The notes under the pieces were generated by a model. It searched no databases, was not told the DNA's origin, and was given only the letters and a program-made list of their open reading frames with translations. The position numbers were made by a program, and so were the translations under genes. A DNA stretch of 64,000 bases from SVFI01 sp045535935 (GTDB lineage Bacteria > Bacillota > Clostridia > Lachnospirales > Lachnospiraceae), in the NCBI GenBank assembly GCA_045535935.1, contig JAZSMO010000023.1:13002-77001 (forward strand), in the 5' to 3' direction. Positions 26,157-34,569 of this stretch are shown here, piece by piece (position 1 is the stretch's first letter; every line of letters starts with the position of its first letter).

Positions 26157-27482
26157 ATGAATATAACAGAGATGCAGGACTATATCTGCAGCATACAGAA
26201 ATTTGCAAAAAAGAATACACTGGAACATACAAAGGCATATCTGAAACTCCTCGGAAACCCGTGCAAAGATGCAAAGATTATACACGTGGCGGGAACCAAC
26301 GGAAAAGGCTCTGTGTGCAACTACCTGCGCGTTTTGCTCGCAGAACACGGATACAGCACCGGAATGTTTGTATCTCCGCATCTTGTGGATATGAGGGAGC
26401 GCATCCTTCTGGACGGCGAGATGGTTAGCCGGGAGCAATTTGTCGAGGCATTTAACCGGGTGAAAGAGACGGTGGATGAGGCACTTTCCGGAGCATGCGC
26501 TGTGGAAGGACAGGGAGAGAATGGGGAACTTCATCATCCGACCTTCTTTGAGTTTCTTTTTCTGATGGCTATGGTTGTCTTTGAGAAACAAAAACCGGAT
26601 TACATTATTTTGGAAACAGGAATGGGCGGAAGACTGGATGCAACCAATGTGTTTGATAAGCCGCAGCTTACAATTATTACGGAAATCGGGTTGGATCACT
26701 GTCAATATCTCGGTGAAACAAAAGAAATGATAGCATACGAAAAGGCAGGTGTCATCAAGCCGGGCGTTCCGCTTATCTATGTCGATAGAGATAAAAAAGT
26801 GTCTGAGGTCTTGTCACAGACGGCAGAAAGATGTGGCAGCAGGACTTTTGCGGTCGATAAAACGAGAACTTCGAATATAAATATAAATCACAAAAGCATT
26901 GATTTTTCGTATAAATCTAGGTATTATAATAATGTTAGTTGCACTTTGTCGACACGAGCATTGTATCAGGTGGAGAATGCTGCGACAGCCCTCACAGCTC
27001 TTGAAGTACTTCTGCGGCGGGATCAGATACAGCCGGAGAAATTGCAAAACGCAATGCGGCGGATGCACTGGGCAGGCAGGATGGAAGAGATTGCGACTGA
27101 CGTGTATGTGGATGGGGCGCACAATGAAGATGGTATCAAAGCATTTTTGGAAAGTGTGGCATCCGCACCCGGCGAGCAAAGGAAGGTATTGCTTTTTTCG
27201 GCGGTAAGTGATAAAGAATATGAGGATATGATAAGCCTGGTGGAAGCATCGGGATTATTTGAAGCATATGTCATTGCCGGCATTGCGGATGAGCGGGGGT
27301 TATCCGGAGAGCAGATAAGAAGTTGCTTTAAACAATGTGACAGCAAGGATATTCATTTGTGTAAAAGTGTGCAGGAGGCGTATCAAAAGGCGCTTATGTT
27401 GAAACGGGACGGCGTTTTGTACATCGCAGGCTCACTGTATCTGGCAGGGGAGATCAAAGCCCTGCTGAAGGAGGAATCATAA
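26157..27482 (+). CDS. folC: Folylpolyglutamate synthase / dihydrofolate synthase
   Basis: Mur-ligase-like enzyme that adds glutamate to dihydropteroate or folates, keeping them in the cell. The protein is 441 residues. The P-loop is HVAGTNGKGSVCNYL (near 43-57), followed by the omega-loop phrase SPHLVDMRERI, the metal site region LETGMGGRLDATN, and TEIGLDHCQYLG. The C-terminal domain has YVDGAHNEDGI. The start is ATG 26157 with GGAAGGA upstream. A less conserved segment rich in Asn, Ser and Tyr (about 242-265) appears before the SCTLSTRALYQ strand. It overlaps the next small gene by one base (TAATG). Confidence 0.95.
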   Translation: MNITEMQDYICSIQKFAKKNTLEHTKAYLKLLGNPCKDAKIIHVAGTNGKGSVCNYLRVLLAEHGYSTGMFVSPHLVDMRERILLDGEMVSREQFVEAFNRVKETVDEALSGACAVEGQGENGELHHPTFFEFLFLMAMVVFEKQKPDYIILETGMGGRLDATNVFDKPQLTIITEIGLDHCQYLGETKEMIAYEKAGVIKPGVPLIYVDRDKKVSEVLSQTAERCGSRTFAVDKTRTSNININHKSIDFSYKSRYYNNVSCTLSTRALYQVENAATALTALEVLLRRDQIQPEKLQNAMRRMHWAGRMEEIATDVYVDGAHNEDGIKAFLESVASAPGEQRKVLLFSAVSDKEYEDMISLVEASGLFEAYVIAGIADERGLSGEQIRSCFKQCDSKDIHLCKSVQEAYQKALMLKRDGVLYIAGSLYLAGEIKALLKEES

Positions 27483-27631
27483 TGATCAATTTTGAAGAAG
27501 AATTAAAGAAGTTTCATCCGAGTCTGGAGATTGAAGACGCAGCGGATGCGATATACAATCAGGATCTGACAGATATGGCCGACGTACTGGTAGGTATGAT
27601 CAAAGAGGCAGAAGCAGCAAAGGAAGAATAG
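27482..27631 (+). CDS. Small acidic protein of 49 residues (conserved-looking, unknown)
   Basis: A short gene whose ATG overlaps the folC stop by one base and ends at TAG 27629-27631. The product begins MINFEEELKKFHPSLEIE and is acidic and helical, with pI well below neutral. AAGGAGGAA lies at the end of folC at a good distance, so translation is credible. It sits 19 bases before the zinc-ribbon/TPR gene and is probably in one operon with folC. The function is unknown. Confidence 0.7.
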   Translation: MINFEEELKKFHPSLEIEDAADAIYNQDLTDMADVLVGMIKEAEAAKEE

Positions 27632-27650
27632 ATAGGATAAGGTAATTACC

Positions 27651-29126
27651 ATGAAATGTTATAATTGCGGCTGCGACCTGTCCGAAAAAGATTTTTGTAC
27701 CGGTTGCGGTGTCGATGTAGGTTTATATAAAAAGATAATGCACATATCCAATCGCTACTACAATGACGGATTGGAAAAAGCCAATGTCAGGGATCTGACC
27801 GGAGCGATCACAAGTCTTCGTCAGAGTCTGAAATTTAACAAAAATAATATTGAAGCAAGAAACCTTCTCGGACTAGTTTATTTTGAGATGGGTGAAGTGG
27901 TAGCCGCTCTCAGCGAGTGGGTAATCAGTAAAAATTTAAAACCGAAGAAAAATCTGGCGGATGATTATATCGAAGCCATCCAGAGCAATCCGACCCGTCT
28001 GGATACCATCAATCAGACGGTGAAGAAGTACAACCTTGCACTTCGCTACTGTTATCAGGACAGCAAGGATCTGGCGATCATTCAGCTCAAAAAAGTGTTG
28101 TCGCTGAATCCGCGTCTTGTGCAGGGACATCAGCTTTTGGCACTTCTCTACATGGATTCCGAACAGTGGGATAAAGCCAAAAAGGAGCTTGTAAAGTGTT
28201 GCAGGATTGATGCCAACAATACGACGACATTATCCTATTTGAAAAAAGTCAGATTCATGCTGGAGGGCGGAGACGAATCGGCGGGCTCTGCGGTAAAGAA
28301 AAGAAAAGCGCAGCCGAAAGAGGCGGTAACCTACCAGAGCGGTAATGAGACAATCATTCAGCCGCTCAATGTCAGAGAAGCCAAAGCGTCCACTTCGGTG
28401 CTGAATATTGTGATAGGATTGGTTATCGGTATTGCGGTTACTTATTTCCTTATTATGCCGGCCAAGATCCAGATGGAACGAAACAAGATGCAGGAAGAGC
28501 TGAAGGTTGTCAGCGAGAATTCCGATTCCAAGTCTGCGCAGATTTCAGAACTGGAACAGAAAGTGGAAGAGTTGACGCAGTCAAAAACCAATCTGGAAAA
28601 TGAAATTGCCGAATATACAGGAGCAAACGGAGAAAGCCGTAAGGTGGATGTGCTTCTTCAGACAGCTACCGATTACCTTCAGAATCCGGAAGACTATGAT
28701 GCGATTGCAGATACCCTCTATGAGGTGGATGTAGAATACGTAGAAAATTCAGCGTCGGATGCTTATAAACAGCTGTATTACAAATTGATGGAGCTCGTCG
28801 GAGAAAAAGTCACGGAGACTCTTTATGAAAACGGCAGTCACGCTGTCAATCAAAGTGATTACACAACAGCGATTATTGATTTGGAAAAAGCATGGCACTT
28901 TTCTTCCGGAATGGAGACTCCAAACCCGGATATTTTATATGAGTTAGCACAGGCTTACCAAATGGCAGGTGAGACGGATAAGGCACAGAGTGCCTACAGT
29001 CAGATTATGACAGATTATCCGGATTCGCAGGCGGCTCGTAAGGCGGAGGAACGCTCTCAGGAGATGGGTGAAACGCAGGCGCCGGAAGCAGAGCCGGCCG
29101 AGGGCGGGGAACCGATTGATTATTAA
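27651..29126 (+). CDS. Zinc-ribbon, TPR and coiled-coil membrane protein
   Basis: A 491-residue protein. An N-terminal zinc ribbon (CYNCGC, CTGCG in residues 3-22) is followed by TPR-like helix pairs (about 30-210), a basic linker, one transmembrane helix (IVIGLVIGIAVTYFLIM, about 249-267), a coiled coil (about 270-325) and a C-terminal extracytoplasmic TPR block (about 395-470, with YELAQAYQMAGETDKAQSAY). The tail is rich in Glu and Pro. The arrangement suggests a scaffold that spans the membrane; no enzymatic motif is seen. It lies directly before the spoIIA operon but is separated from it by a terminator. Confidence 0.8.
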   Translation: MKCYNCGCDLSEKDFCTGCGVDVGLYKKIMHISNRYYNDGLEKANVRDLTGAITSLRQSLKFNKNNIEARNLLGLVYFEMGEVVAALSEWVISKNLKPKKNLADDYIEAIQSNPTRLDTINQTVKKYNLALRYCYQDSKDLAIIQLKKVLSLNPRLVQGHQLLALLYMDSEQWDKAKKELVKCCRIDANNTTTLSYLKKVRFMLEGGDESAGSAVKKRKAQPKEAVTYQSGNETIIQPLNVREAKASTSVLNIVIGLVIGIAVTYFLIMPAKIQMERNKMQEELKVVSENSDSKSAQISELEQKVEELTQSKTNLENEIAEYTGANGESRKVDVLLQTATDYLQNPEDYDAIADTLYEVDVEYVENSASDAYKQLYYKLMELVGEKVTETLYENGSHAVNQSDYTTAIIDLEKAWHFSSGMETPNPDILYELAQAYQMAGETDKAQSAYSQIMTDYPDSQAARKAEERSQEMGETQAPEAEPAEGGEPIDY

Positions 29127-29148
29127 AAATTTTATAAGACAATATACA

Positions 29149-29180
29149 AAAGAGAACATGGAAATTCCATGTTCTTTTTT
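29149..29180 (+). terminator. Intrinsic terminator between the TPR gene and spoIIA
   Basis: AGAACATGG and CCATGTTCT form a perfect stem with loop AAATT, followed by TTTTTTG and further T. It closes the folC-TPR unit and insulates spoIIA. No clear sigma-H promoter could be picked out in the 35 bases between it and spoIIAA. Confidence 0.88.
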
Positions 29181-29214
29181 GTTTTGTGAATATTTTGTAG
29201 AAAGGATGGGAAAA

Positions 29215-29532
29215 ATGGGAGAAAAAGAAACCTTTGAAATAAGGGAGAATTGTCTGGTCATTCATGTACCGGAGGAACTGGATCACCATAATGCAAAAGA
29301 GATTTGTCATTTGGCAGATCACTATTTGACAGACGACAGAGTGCAGCAGGTGGTGTTTGATTTCGGCGATACACTTTTTATGGACAGTTCGGGAATCGGA
29401 TTGGTAGCGGGGCGCAACGAAAAGATCAGGTATCTGGGAGGGCGTACCATCATAGCCAATGCAAATCAAAGAATTCGAAAAATGCTCAAAATCTCCGGAT
29501 TGGAAGAAAAAATTTGTATAATGGAGGATTAA
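29215..29532 (+). CDS. spoIIAA: SpoIIAA, anti-sigma F factor antagonist
   Basis: STAS-domain protein of 105 residues that, when unphosphorylated, binds SpoIIAB and frees sigma F in the forespore. The phosphorylation site is in the family motif FMDSSGIGLVAGR. The start ATG 29215 is chosen because AAAGGA lies at 29201-29206 and the protein then has the normal family length; longer in-frame starts run back through the upstream terminator. It is first in a three-gene operon, 2 bases before spoIIAB. Confidence 0.95.
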   Translation: MGEKETFEIRENCLVIHVPEELDHHNAKEICHLADHYLTDDRVQQVVFDFGDTLFMDSSGIGLVAGRNEKIRYLGGRTIIANANQRIRKMLKISGLEEKICIMED

Positions 29533-29534
29533 AA

Positions 29535-29966
29535 ATGAAAAACGAAATAAAACTGGTCATGGATGCCATCTCCGAGAATGAAGCGCTGGCACGTATGACG
29601 ACAGCTACATTCCTTGCGCGGTTGCACCCGACACTGGAGGAGATGGAGGATGTAAAAACAGCGGTTTCCGAAGCGGTGACAAACGCCATTATTCATGGAA
29701 TGCCGGCGGATGGAAAGGTTTACATAACATGCACTGCGGAAAAGGATATCTTCACTGTCACGATAGAAGATCACGGAGTAGGAATAGAAAATGTGGAAAA
29801 AGCGATGGAACCATTGTTTACGACAAAACCGGATCAAGAGCGTTCGGGGATGGGATTTGCATTTATGGAGGCATTTATGGATGAGCTGGCGGTAACTTCT
29901 TCTCCGGGATGCGGGACGATTGTGACGATGGAAAAAGCCATTGGCTTTTCGAGGTATGAGGAGTAA
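29535..29966 (+). CDS. spoIIAB: SpoIIAB, anti-sigma F factor and SpoIIAA kinase
   Basis: GHKL-fold serine kinase of 143 residues that holds sigma F inactive and phosphorylates SpoIIAA. Motifs: N-box EAVTNAIIHG, G1 box IEDHGVGI, an ATP-lid region FTTKPDQERSGMGFAFM and the final strand GTIVTMEK. ATG 29535 follows GGAGG at the end of spoIIAA. It is separated from sigF by only 3 bases, which fits coupled, stoichiometric synthesis of the three regulators. Confidence 0.97.
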   Translation: MKNEIKLVMDAISENEALARMTTATFLARLHPTLEEMEDVKTAVSEAVTNAIIHGMPADGKVYITCTAEKDIFTVTIEDHGVGIENVEKAMEPLFTTKPDQERSGMGFAFMEAFMDELAVTSSPGCGTIVTMEKAIGFSRYEE

Positions 29967-29969
29967 TCT

Positions 29970-30683
29970 ATGGACAATATTCGGTATCTCATTTCACAGG
30001 CACAAAAGGGGGACAAGCAGATCAGAGATACATTAATAGAGGAAAATCTCGGTTTGGTGCATCACATTGTAAGACGCTTTTTGAACCGGGGATATGATGC
30101 GGAAGAGCTGTTTCAGATCGGCTGTATCGGACTGATGAAAGCCATAGATCACTTTGATACGGAGTACGATGTGAAATTTTCTACCTATGCGGTTCCGCTG
30201 ATCATGGGCGAAATCAAACGTTTTTTGCGTGATAACGGAATAATCAAGGTTTCAAGGAGCCTGAAGGAAAATGCATGGAAGATTAAAAACGCACAGAGGG
30301 AACTGTCCGGTCCGACAGGACGCGAGGTGACGATCGATGAAATAGCCGGACATACAGGCCTTACCGTAGAAGAGATACTTATGGCACAGGAAGCCGACAT
30401 AGAAATAGAGTCACTGTCAAAGACGGTTTATCAAGGAGATGGAAGTGAGATCAGTCTGGGTGACCGGATCGCCGATGAGAAAAACGAACATGAGAAACTG
30501 CTCAATCATTTGTTTTTGGAGCAGCTATTGCAGGCGCTTTCGGAGGATGAACGCTACTTGATCAAACTGCGCTATTTTGACAATGTGACACAGGTGGAAA
30601 CAGCCAAAGAGTTGGGAATCAGCCAGGTGCAGGTCAGCCGTCTGGAAAAGAAAATTTTGGAGAAAATGAAAAAAATGGGATGA
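29970..30683 (+). CDS. sigF: RNA polymerase sigma-F, forespore sigma factor
   Basis: First forespore-specific sigma factor (SpoIIAC), 237 residues. Region 2 is EELFQIGCIGLMKAIDHFD followed by KFSTYAVPLIMGEIKRFLRD; region 3 includes VSRSLKENAWKIKNA; the region 4 helix-turn-helix is VTQVETAKELGISQVQVSRLEKKIL (given here in parts). Its presence with spoIIAA and spoIIAB shows the host is an endospore former or descends from one. The stop at 30683 lies just before a GntR-regulated promoter. Confidence 0.97.
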   Translation: MDNIRYLISQAQKGDKQIRDTLIEENLGLVHHIVRRFLNRGYDAEELFQIGCIGLMKAIDHFDTEYDVKFSTYAVPLIMGEIKRFLRDNGIIKVSRSLKENAWKIKNAQRELSGPTGREVTIDEIAGHTGLTVEEILMAQEADIEIESLSKTVYQGDGSEISLGDRIADEKNEHEKLLNHLFLEQLLQALSEDERYLIKLRYFDNVTQVETAKELGISQVQVSRLEKKILEKMKKMG

Positions 30684-30689
30684 AACTTG

Positions 30690-30730
30690 TTGACACATCT
30701 GTGAATAAAGTGTATATATACATATATACA
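30690..30730 (+). promoter_or_regulatory. Promoter with GntR/YtrA-type operator
   Basis: TTGACA (30690-30695), 17 bases, TATATA (30713-30718). The inverted repeat TGTATATAT-AC-ATATATACA (30711-30730) covers the -10 element. The operon it drives encodes a YtrA-subfamily GntR protein, the natural repressor of such a site. Confidence 0.7.
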
Positions 30731-30754
30731 GTATATTTACAGGGGAGTGTAAAC

Positions 30755-31639
30755 ATGAGAGAGGAATTAAAAAACGTAATAGAAGTGAAGCAGCTTTCTA
30801 AAAAACTCGGCAATTTCACGTTCGGAGAGATGAGTTTTGAGTTACCTATGGGTTACATCATCGGTCTGATCGGAGAAAACGGTGCGGGTAAGACGACGCT
30901 GCTTCATTTATTTTTGGGATTATATCAGCCTTCGGAGGGAGAACTTAGGATATTCGGGGGAAAATACAGTGAGGAAGAAGTACAAATCAGGCAACAGATT
31001 GGCTTTGTACTGCAGGAAAGGCTGTTTGCAGATAACGACAGTCTGTTGAAAAATGCGGATATTTACGGCTCTTATTATGAGAACTATGACAGAGAGTTGC
31101 TTATGGCTTATCTTGAGGAGTTCGGACTTTCGCCGCAGAAGAAATACCGCAAGCTTTCCAAGGGAGAGGAACTGAAGTTTCAGTTTGCGTTTGCCATGGC
31201 TCACAAACCAAGGCTTTTGATTCTGGATGAGGCGACGGGAAATTTTGATCCGAAGTTCCGGGAAAAATTCCTGACATATATCAAAGATTTCATCAAAGAC
31301 GGTGACAGAAGTGTGATTTTGGCAACCCATCTGACGCAGGAACTGGAGCCGCTTGTGGATTACATTCTGTATATCGAAAAAGGACAGCTTTTGATGAACT
31401 ATGATATTGAAACGCTCCGTTCCCGTTACCGCATAGCGGTTGGGGAAGAGTATAAGTTGAAGCTTCTTCCGAAGGACAAAGTGATCTGCATGGAATCCGG
31501 AAAACTGGGAGCAAGAGCACTGATCCGCTACCGCAAACATTATAACTATGACAGGGAAATTTCGCTTGTTGCTCCGACGTTGGAAGAATTGATGTATTTT
31601 GTGACAAAGAGAGAAAGGGGGAGGGAGTATGAATTCTAG
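30755..31639 (+). CDS. ABC transporter ATP-binding protein
   Basis: ATPase of 294 residues with GENGAGKTTLL (Walker A), IGFVLQER (Q-loop), LSKGEELKFQFAFAM (signature region) and LLILDEATGNFDP (Walker B). Start ATG 30755 follows GGGGAG; longer in-frame starts run into the promoter. The signature LSKGE is a variant of LSGGQ typical of YtrB/BcrA-like ATPases regulated by GntR. First gene of an operon: ATPase, permease, GntR, second ATPase, second membrane protein. Probable role in export or resistance to a cell-envelope-active compound (inference from family). Confidence 0.9.
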   Translation: MREELKNVIEVKQLSKKLGNFTFGEMSFELPMGYIIGLIGENGAGKTTLLHLFLGLYQPSEGELRIFGGKYSEEEVQIRQQIGFVLQERLFADNDSLLKNADIYGSYYENYDRELLMAYLEEFGLSPQKKYRKLSKGEELKFQFAFAMAHKPRLLILDEATGNFDPKFREKFLTYIKDFIKDGDRSVILATHLTQELEPLVDYILYIEKGQLLMNYDIETLRSRYRIAVGEEYKLKLLPKDKVICMESGKLGARALIRYRKHYNYDREISLVAPTLEELMYFVTKRERGREYEF

Positions 31640-32336
31640 GGCAATCAAAGATTATTTTCGGGCGTTTCGATGGAAAAAGCTGTTTTCCACCGAACTGTTT
31701 ATGTTTTATTTCTGGATGTTGTTCGGGCCGCTGCAGTTTATGGAGGTTGCAGATAAAAAGGTGGCTGCGTTGCTTATTTATTATTGCGGAGCTGTTTTGC
31801 TTTTGGTTGCGATGTTAGGGATTTCTTTAAATCCGGTCGGACTTCCGAAGCTTATGTTTCTTTGCCCGATGTGCGAGCGGCAGCGGGAGGATTATGTCAG
31901 AACACGGTTTTGGGTACGTTTCCTGATACCGGCAGCAATGTTTGTTCTTGTGCGTGCGATTTTGTGGGTCATTTTTCCTCAGGATATATTTTATCTGCTG
32001 ATTGATCTGATGTTTCTGATGGGGCTCAACGGAGCATCTTTTATGTCGACGACCGGAAGCATGAAAGCATTGGAGGCCACGAAAGACCAGCCAAGGCTTC
32101 TTAAAGAAAAGCTGTTAAAGGGTATGGACGTGAAAGGATTACTTGTATTTTTAATCGGTGTGGTTGCATGGTTTATTGCCTGTGCGGGTATTGCAGACGG
32201 CGGATCGGAACACTGGATAGTATGGGCAATAACGTTGGCGGTATTTGTGTGGCAGGTGTGGCTGACGGTAAAAATGCTTGGCTATGTAAAGTACTTGATA
32301 CCGCTTGCAAGCGATTATGAAAGGATGAATGTCTGA
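31629..32336 (+). CDS. ABC transporter membrane protein
   Basis: A 235-residue protein with about six hydrophobic helices and no soluble domain, overlapping the preceding ATPase gene by 11 bases. It is the likely membrane partner of that ATPase. The sequence is not recognisably ABC2_membrane by a motif, so the call rests on context and topology. AGGGGGAGGG precedes ATG 31629. A conserved-looking CPMCERQREDYVRTRF loop lies in the cytoplasm around residues 78-93. Confidence 0.75.
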   Translation: MNSRAIKDYFRAFRWKKLFSTELFMFYFWMLFGPLQFMEVADKKVAALLIYYCGAVLLLVAMLGISLNPVGLPKLMFLCPMCERQREDYVRTRFWVRFLIPAAMFVLVRAILWVIFPQDIFYLLIDLMFLMGLNGASFMSTTGSMKALEATKDQPRLLKEKLLKGMDVKGLLVFLIGVVAWFIACAGIADGGSEHWIVWAITLAVFVWQVWLTVKMLGYVKYLIPLASDYERMNV

Positions 32337-32719
32337 TGTTAAAAATTATGATACAGCCACAGGGGACGATGGCTATTTATGAGCAGATTGTCAATCAGAT
32401 GAAGGATGCGATTGTGAGCGGTGATCTGAAACCGGGCGAGGCGCTTGTGTCAATCCGCGCGCTGGCTGCAGATCTGCAGGTCAGTGTGATTACGACGAAG
32501 CGTGCTTACGAGGAACTGGAGAAGGAAGGGCTGATCCGGTCTGTTGCCGGGAAAGGCTTTTATGTGTGTGAATACAATACCGACTATCTGCGGGAAAAAC
32601 AGCTGATGGTGCTGGAGGAGAGGATTGCAGATGTGATTATAGGGGCAAAGAGCGCAGGACTTACGTGTGACGAGTTTGTGGAGATGGTGCGTGCTCTGTA
32701 CGAGGAAAAGGGGCAGTAG
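32336..32719 (+). CDS. GntR-family (YtrA-type) transcriptional regulator
   Basis: A 127-residue regulator: an N-terminal winged helix (AIYEQIVNQMKDAIVSGDLK, SIRALAADLQVSVITTKRAYEELEKEG) and only a short helical tail, which defines the YtrA subfamily that lacks a large effector domain. Such proteins repress their own ABC operon. The ATG overlaps the permease stop by one base. The operator is proposed at 30711-30730. Confidence 0.93.
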   Translation: MLKIMIQPQGTMAIYEQIVNQMKDAIVSGDLKPGEALVSIRALAADLQVSVITTKRAYEELEKEGLIRSVAGKGFYVCEYNTDYLREKQLMVLEERIADVIIGAKSAGLTCDEFVEMVRALYEEKGQ

Positions 32720-32720
32720 G

Positions 32721-33380
32721 ATGAGAGAGGAAAAGACACTTTTAGAATTTAGAAATGTGACAGGAGCGACAAGAAAAAATTATCAGCTGCAGGAGATTTC
32801 ATTTTCGTTACCTGCGGGTTATATTGCGGGGATTGCCGGTGAAAACGGCGCCGGAAAGACGACGATGTTTGACTACATCATGCACCCGAAAAAGCAATAT
32901 TCAGGCAATATTTTGCTGAATGGGAAAGAGATTCATGATGATTATGTTAGCTTGCGACAACAAATTGGATTCGTGTCGGAAAAGAATCGTTTTTTCATGG
33001 AGAAAAGTGCAAGAGAAAATGCAAAGTTAGCCGCCTGTTTATATGATACGTGGGATTATGACCTGTTTGAGAAGTCGATGAAAGAGATGGGAGTGGCGAG
33101 TACCAAGACACTTTCCAAATTGTCACGGGGTGAATATATGAAGTTTCAGGCGGCTTACGCAATGGCACATCACCCGGTGCTTTATCTGCTCGATGAGGTG
33201 ACAGCAGGGATGGATCCGGTGTTTCGTATGGATTATTTTAAATTGTTACAGAAGCTGATGGGAGATGAACATACATCGGTGCTGATGATCAGCCATATTC
33301 AGGAGGAGATGGAACGCAAGATGGATTACATCGGAATCATGGAAGAAGGGAGGCTGGTATCATGGAAAGAGAGTATATGA
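32721..33380 (+). CDS. ABC transporter ATP-binding protein (second copy)
   Basis: ATPase of 219 residues with GENGAGKTTMFDYI, IGFVSEKNRFF, LSRGEYMKFQAAYAM and YLLDEVTAGMDP. It is a paralogue of the first ATPase in the operon: the same LSxGE signature and shared MREE start. ATG 32721 is chosen as it lies one base after the GntR gene with AAAGGGG upstream. It overlaps the next membrane protein gene by 19 bases. Confidence 0.9.
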   Translation: MREEKTLLEFRNVTGATRKNYQLQEISFSLPAGYIAGIAGENGAGKTTMFDYIMHPKKQYSGNILLNGKEIHDDYVSLRQQIGFVSEKNRFFMEKSARENAKLAACLYDTWDYDLFEKSMKEMGVASTKTLSKLSRGEYMKFQAAYAMAHHPVLYLLDEVTAGMDPVFRMDYFKLLQKLMGDEHTSVLMISHIQEEMERKMDYIGIMEEGRLVSWKESI

Positions 33381-33883
33381 CACAGAGAGAAAAGATCGAG
33401 AGGTATTATGACACGTTGATCGGACAGGGAAGCGGTGCCCTTTCTCCGGATATCGTGACCTATCTTCTTCTCTGTATCGCTATGATGATGCTGTTTCTTC
33501 CGATACAGGAAATGTGGGGAGAAGATGCATTGTTTTCCATTGTATGGGTATTTACCATGCTTATTACGATGGCAGTCACATTTTATATGGGAAAGTATCA
33601 TACAGTGACCTATGGGAATAATAAAATAGAAACAGTAGCGGAGAAACTTCTGTATATGCCAATTGATCATAGGGTAAAGAGAAGATATCTGTTTGGAAAG
33701 CTGATCGGATTTTTGAAAAAAATCACAATCGCAGGAATGGTGATGCAGCTGGGAGTGGCGTTAATCGCCTACCATTTTGTCAGCATTTGGAATATAATAT
33801 ATATACTTGGAGTTACCTTTGTGGTACCGTTTGTGTTTTGCGGAATGATGATTATACTGAACGATATTACGCGAAAAAAATAA
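33362..33883 (+). CDS. ABC transporter membrane protein (second, small)
   Basis: A 173-residue protein with about four hydrophobic helices (near 35-52, 62-80, 115-135 and 143-165). It overlaps the second ATPase and has GGGAGG 8 bases before ATG 33362. It is short for a permease and may dimerise. Assignment rests on topology and operon position. Confidence 0.7.
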   Translation: MEREYMTQREKIERYYDTLIGQGSGALSPDIVTYLLLCIAMMMLFLPIQEMWGEDALFSIVWVFTMLITMAVTFYMGKYHTVTYGNNKIETVAEKLLYMPIDHRVKRRYLFGKLIGFLKKITIAGMVMQLGVALIAYHFVSIWNIIYILGVTFVVPFVFCGMMIILNDITRKK

Positions 33884-33896
33884 GGAGGAGTTACCC

Positions 33897-34553
33897 ATGA
33901 CTTACCGGGAGATAGTAAAAAATGAAGAAGTGAAGGCTTACATACAAAAAGGAAATGCCAATCTCGATGTGCTTGGTTTTACCGACCATTCGCAGGCTCA
34001 CAGCGGTCTTGTGGCGGAGCGGGCAGCGGAGATTTTGCAGCAACTCGGATATGATGAGCACGACATGGAACTGGCACGGATCGCGGGGTACATGCATGAC
34101 ATCGGGAATGTGATCAACCGCAAAAATCACGCAGAATACGGAGCAATTTTGGCAAACGACATTTTAAAACAGACAGATATGTCTCTTGAGGATCGGGTCA
34201 TTGTTGTGTCAGCCATAGGTAACCATGATGAGGGAACCGGCGGTGCAAAAGACCCGGTGTCGGCGGCGTTGATCATTGCGGATAAGACGGATGTGCGCAG
34301 AAACCGCGTGACGGAAAAAGAAACGGCGAAGTTTGATATTCATGACCGTGTCAATTATGCCGTGACCGATACCACACTCACGGTTGATAAGGAGAAGATG
34401 GAAATTACGCTCAATTTGGAGATCGACGAGACCATCTGTACGATGTATGAATATTTCGATATTTTCCTGGGGCGCATGATGATGTCCCGCGGCGCAGCGG
34501 AAATGCTAGGTGCAAAGTTTAAGTTGCGTGTGAACGGCGGAAAGGTGTTGTAA
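33897..34553 (+). CDS. HD-domain phosphohydrolase
   Basis: A 218-residue HD-superfamily protein. Metal-binding residues: H in TDHSQAHSGLVAER, the HD doublet in YMHDIGNV, further His in KNHAEYG, and the D in IADKTDVRR. The family hydrolyses phosphate esters, often nucleotides; the exact substrate cannot be read. AAGGAGGAG precedes ATG 33897. It lies 13 bases after the ABC operon and may be co-transcribed with it. Confidence 0.88.
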   Translation: MTYREIVKNEEVKAYIQKGNANLDVLGFTDHSQAHSGLVAERAAEILQQLGYDEHDMELARIAGYMHDIGNVINRKNHAEYGAILANDILKQTDMSLEDRVIVVSAIGNHDEGTGGAKDPVSAALIIADKTDVRRNRVTEKETAKFDIHDRVNYAVTDTTLTVDKEKMEITLNLEIDETICTMYEYFDIFLGRMMMSRGAAEMLGAKFKLRVNGGKVL

Positions 34554-34569
34554 GAAACGGAGGTCTATT

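Noticed and set aside
29127..29214. Sigma-H promoter for the spoIIA operon
   Set aside because: A GTGAAT element exists but no matching AGGAATT at the proper distance; the terminator hairpin occupies most of the gap, so no site is claimed.
29068..29214. N-terminal extension of SpoIIAA by 49 residues
   Set aside because: The extension translates the upstream terminator and TPR gene end; the family length and ribosome site support ATG 29215.
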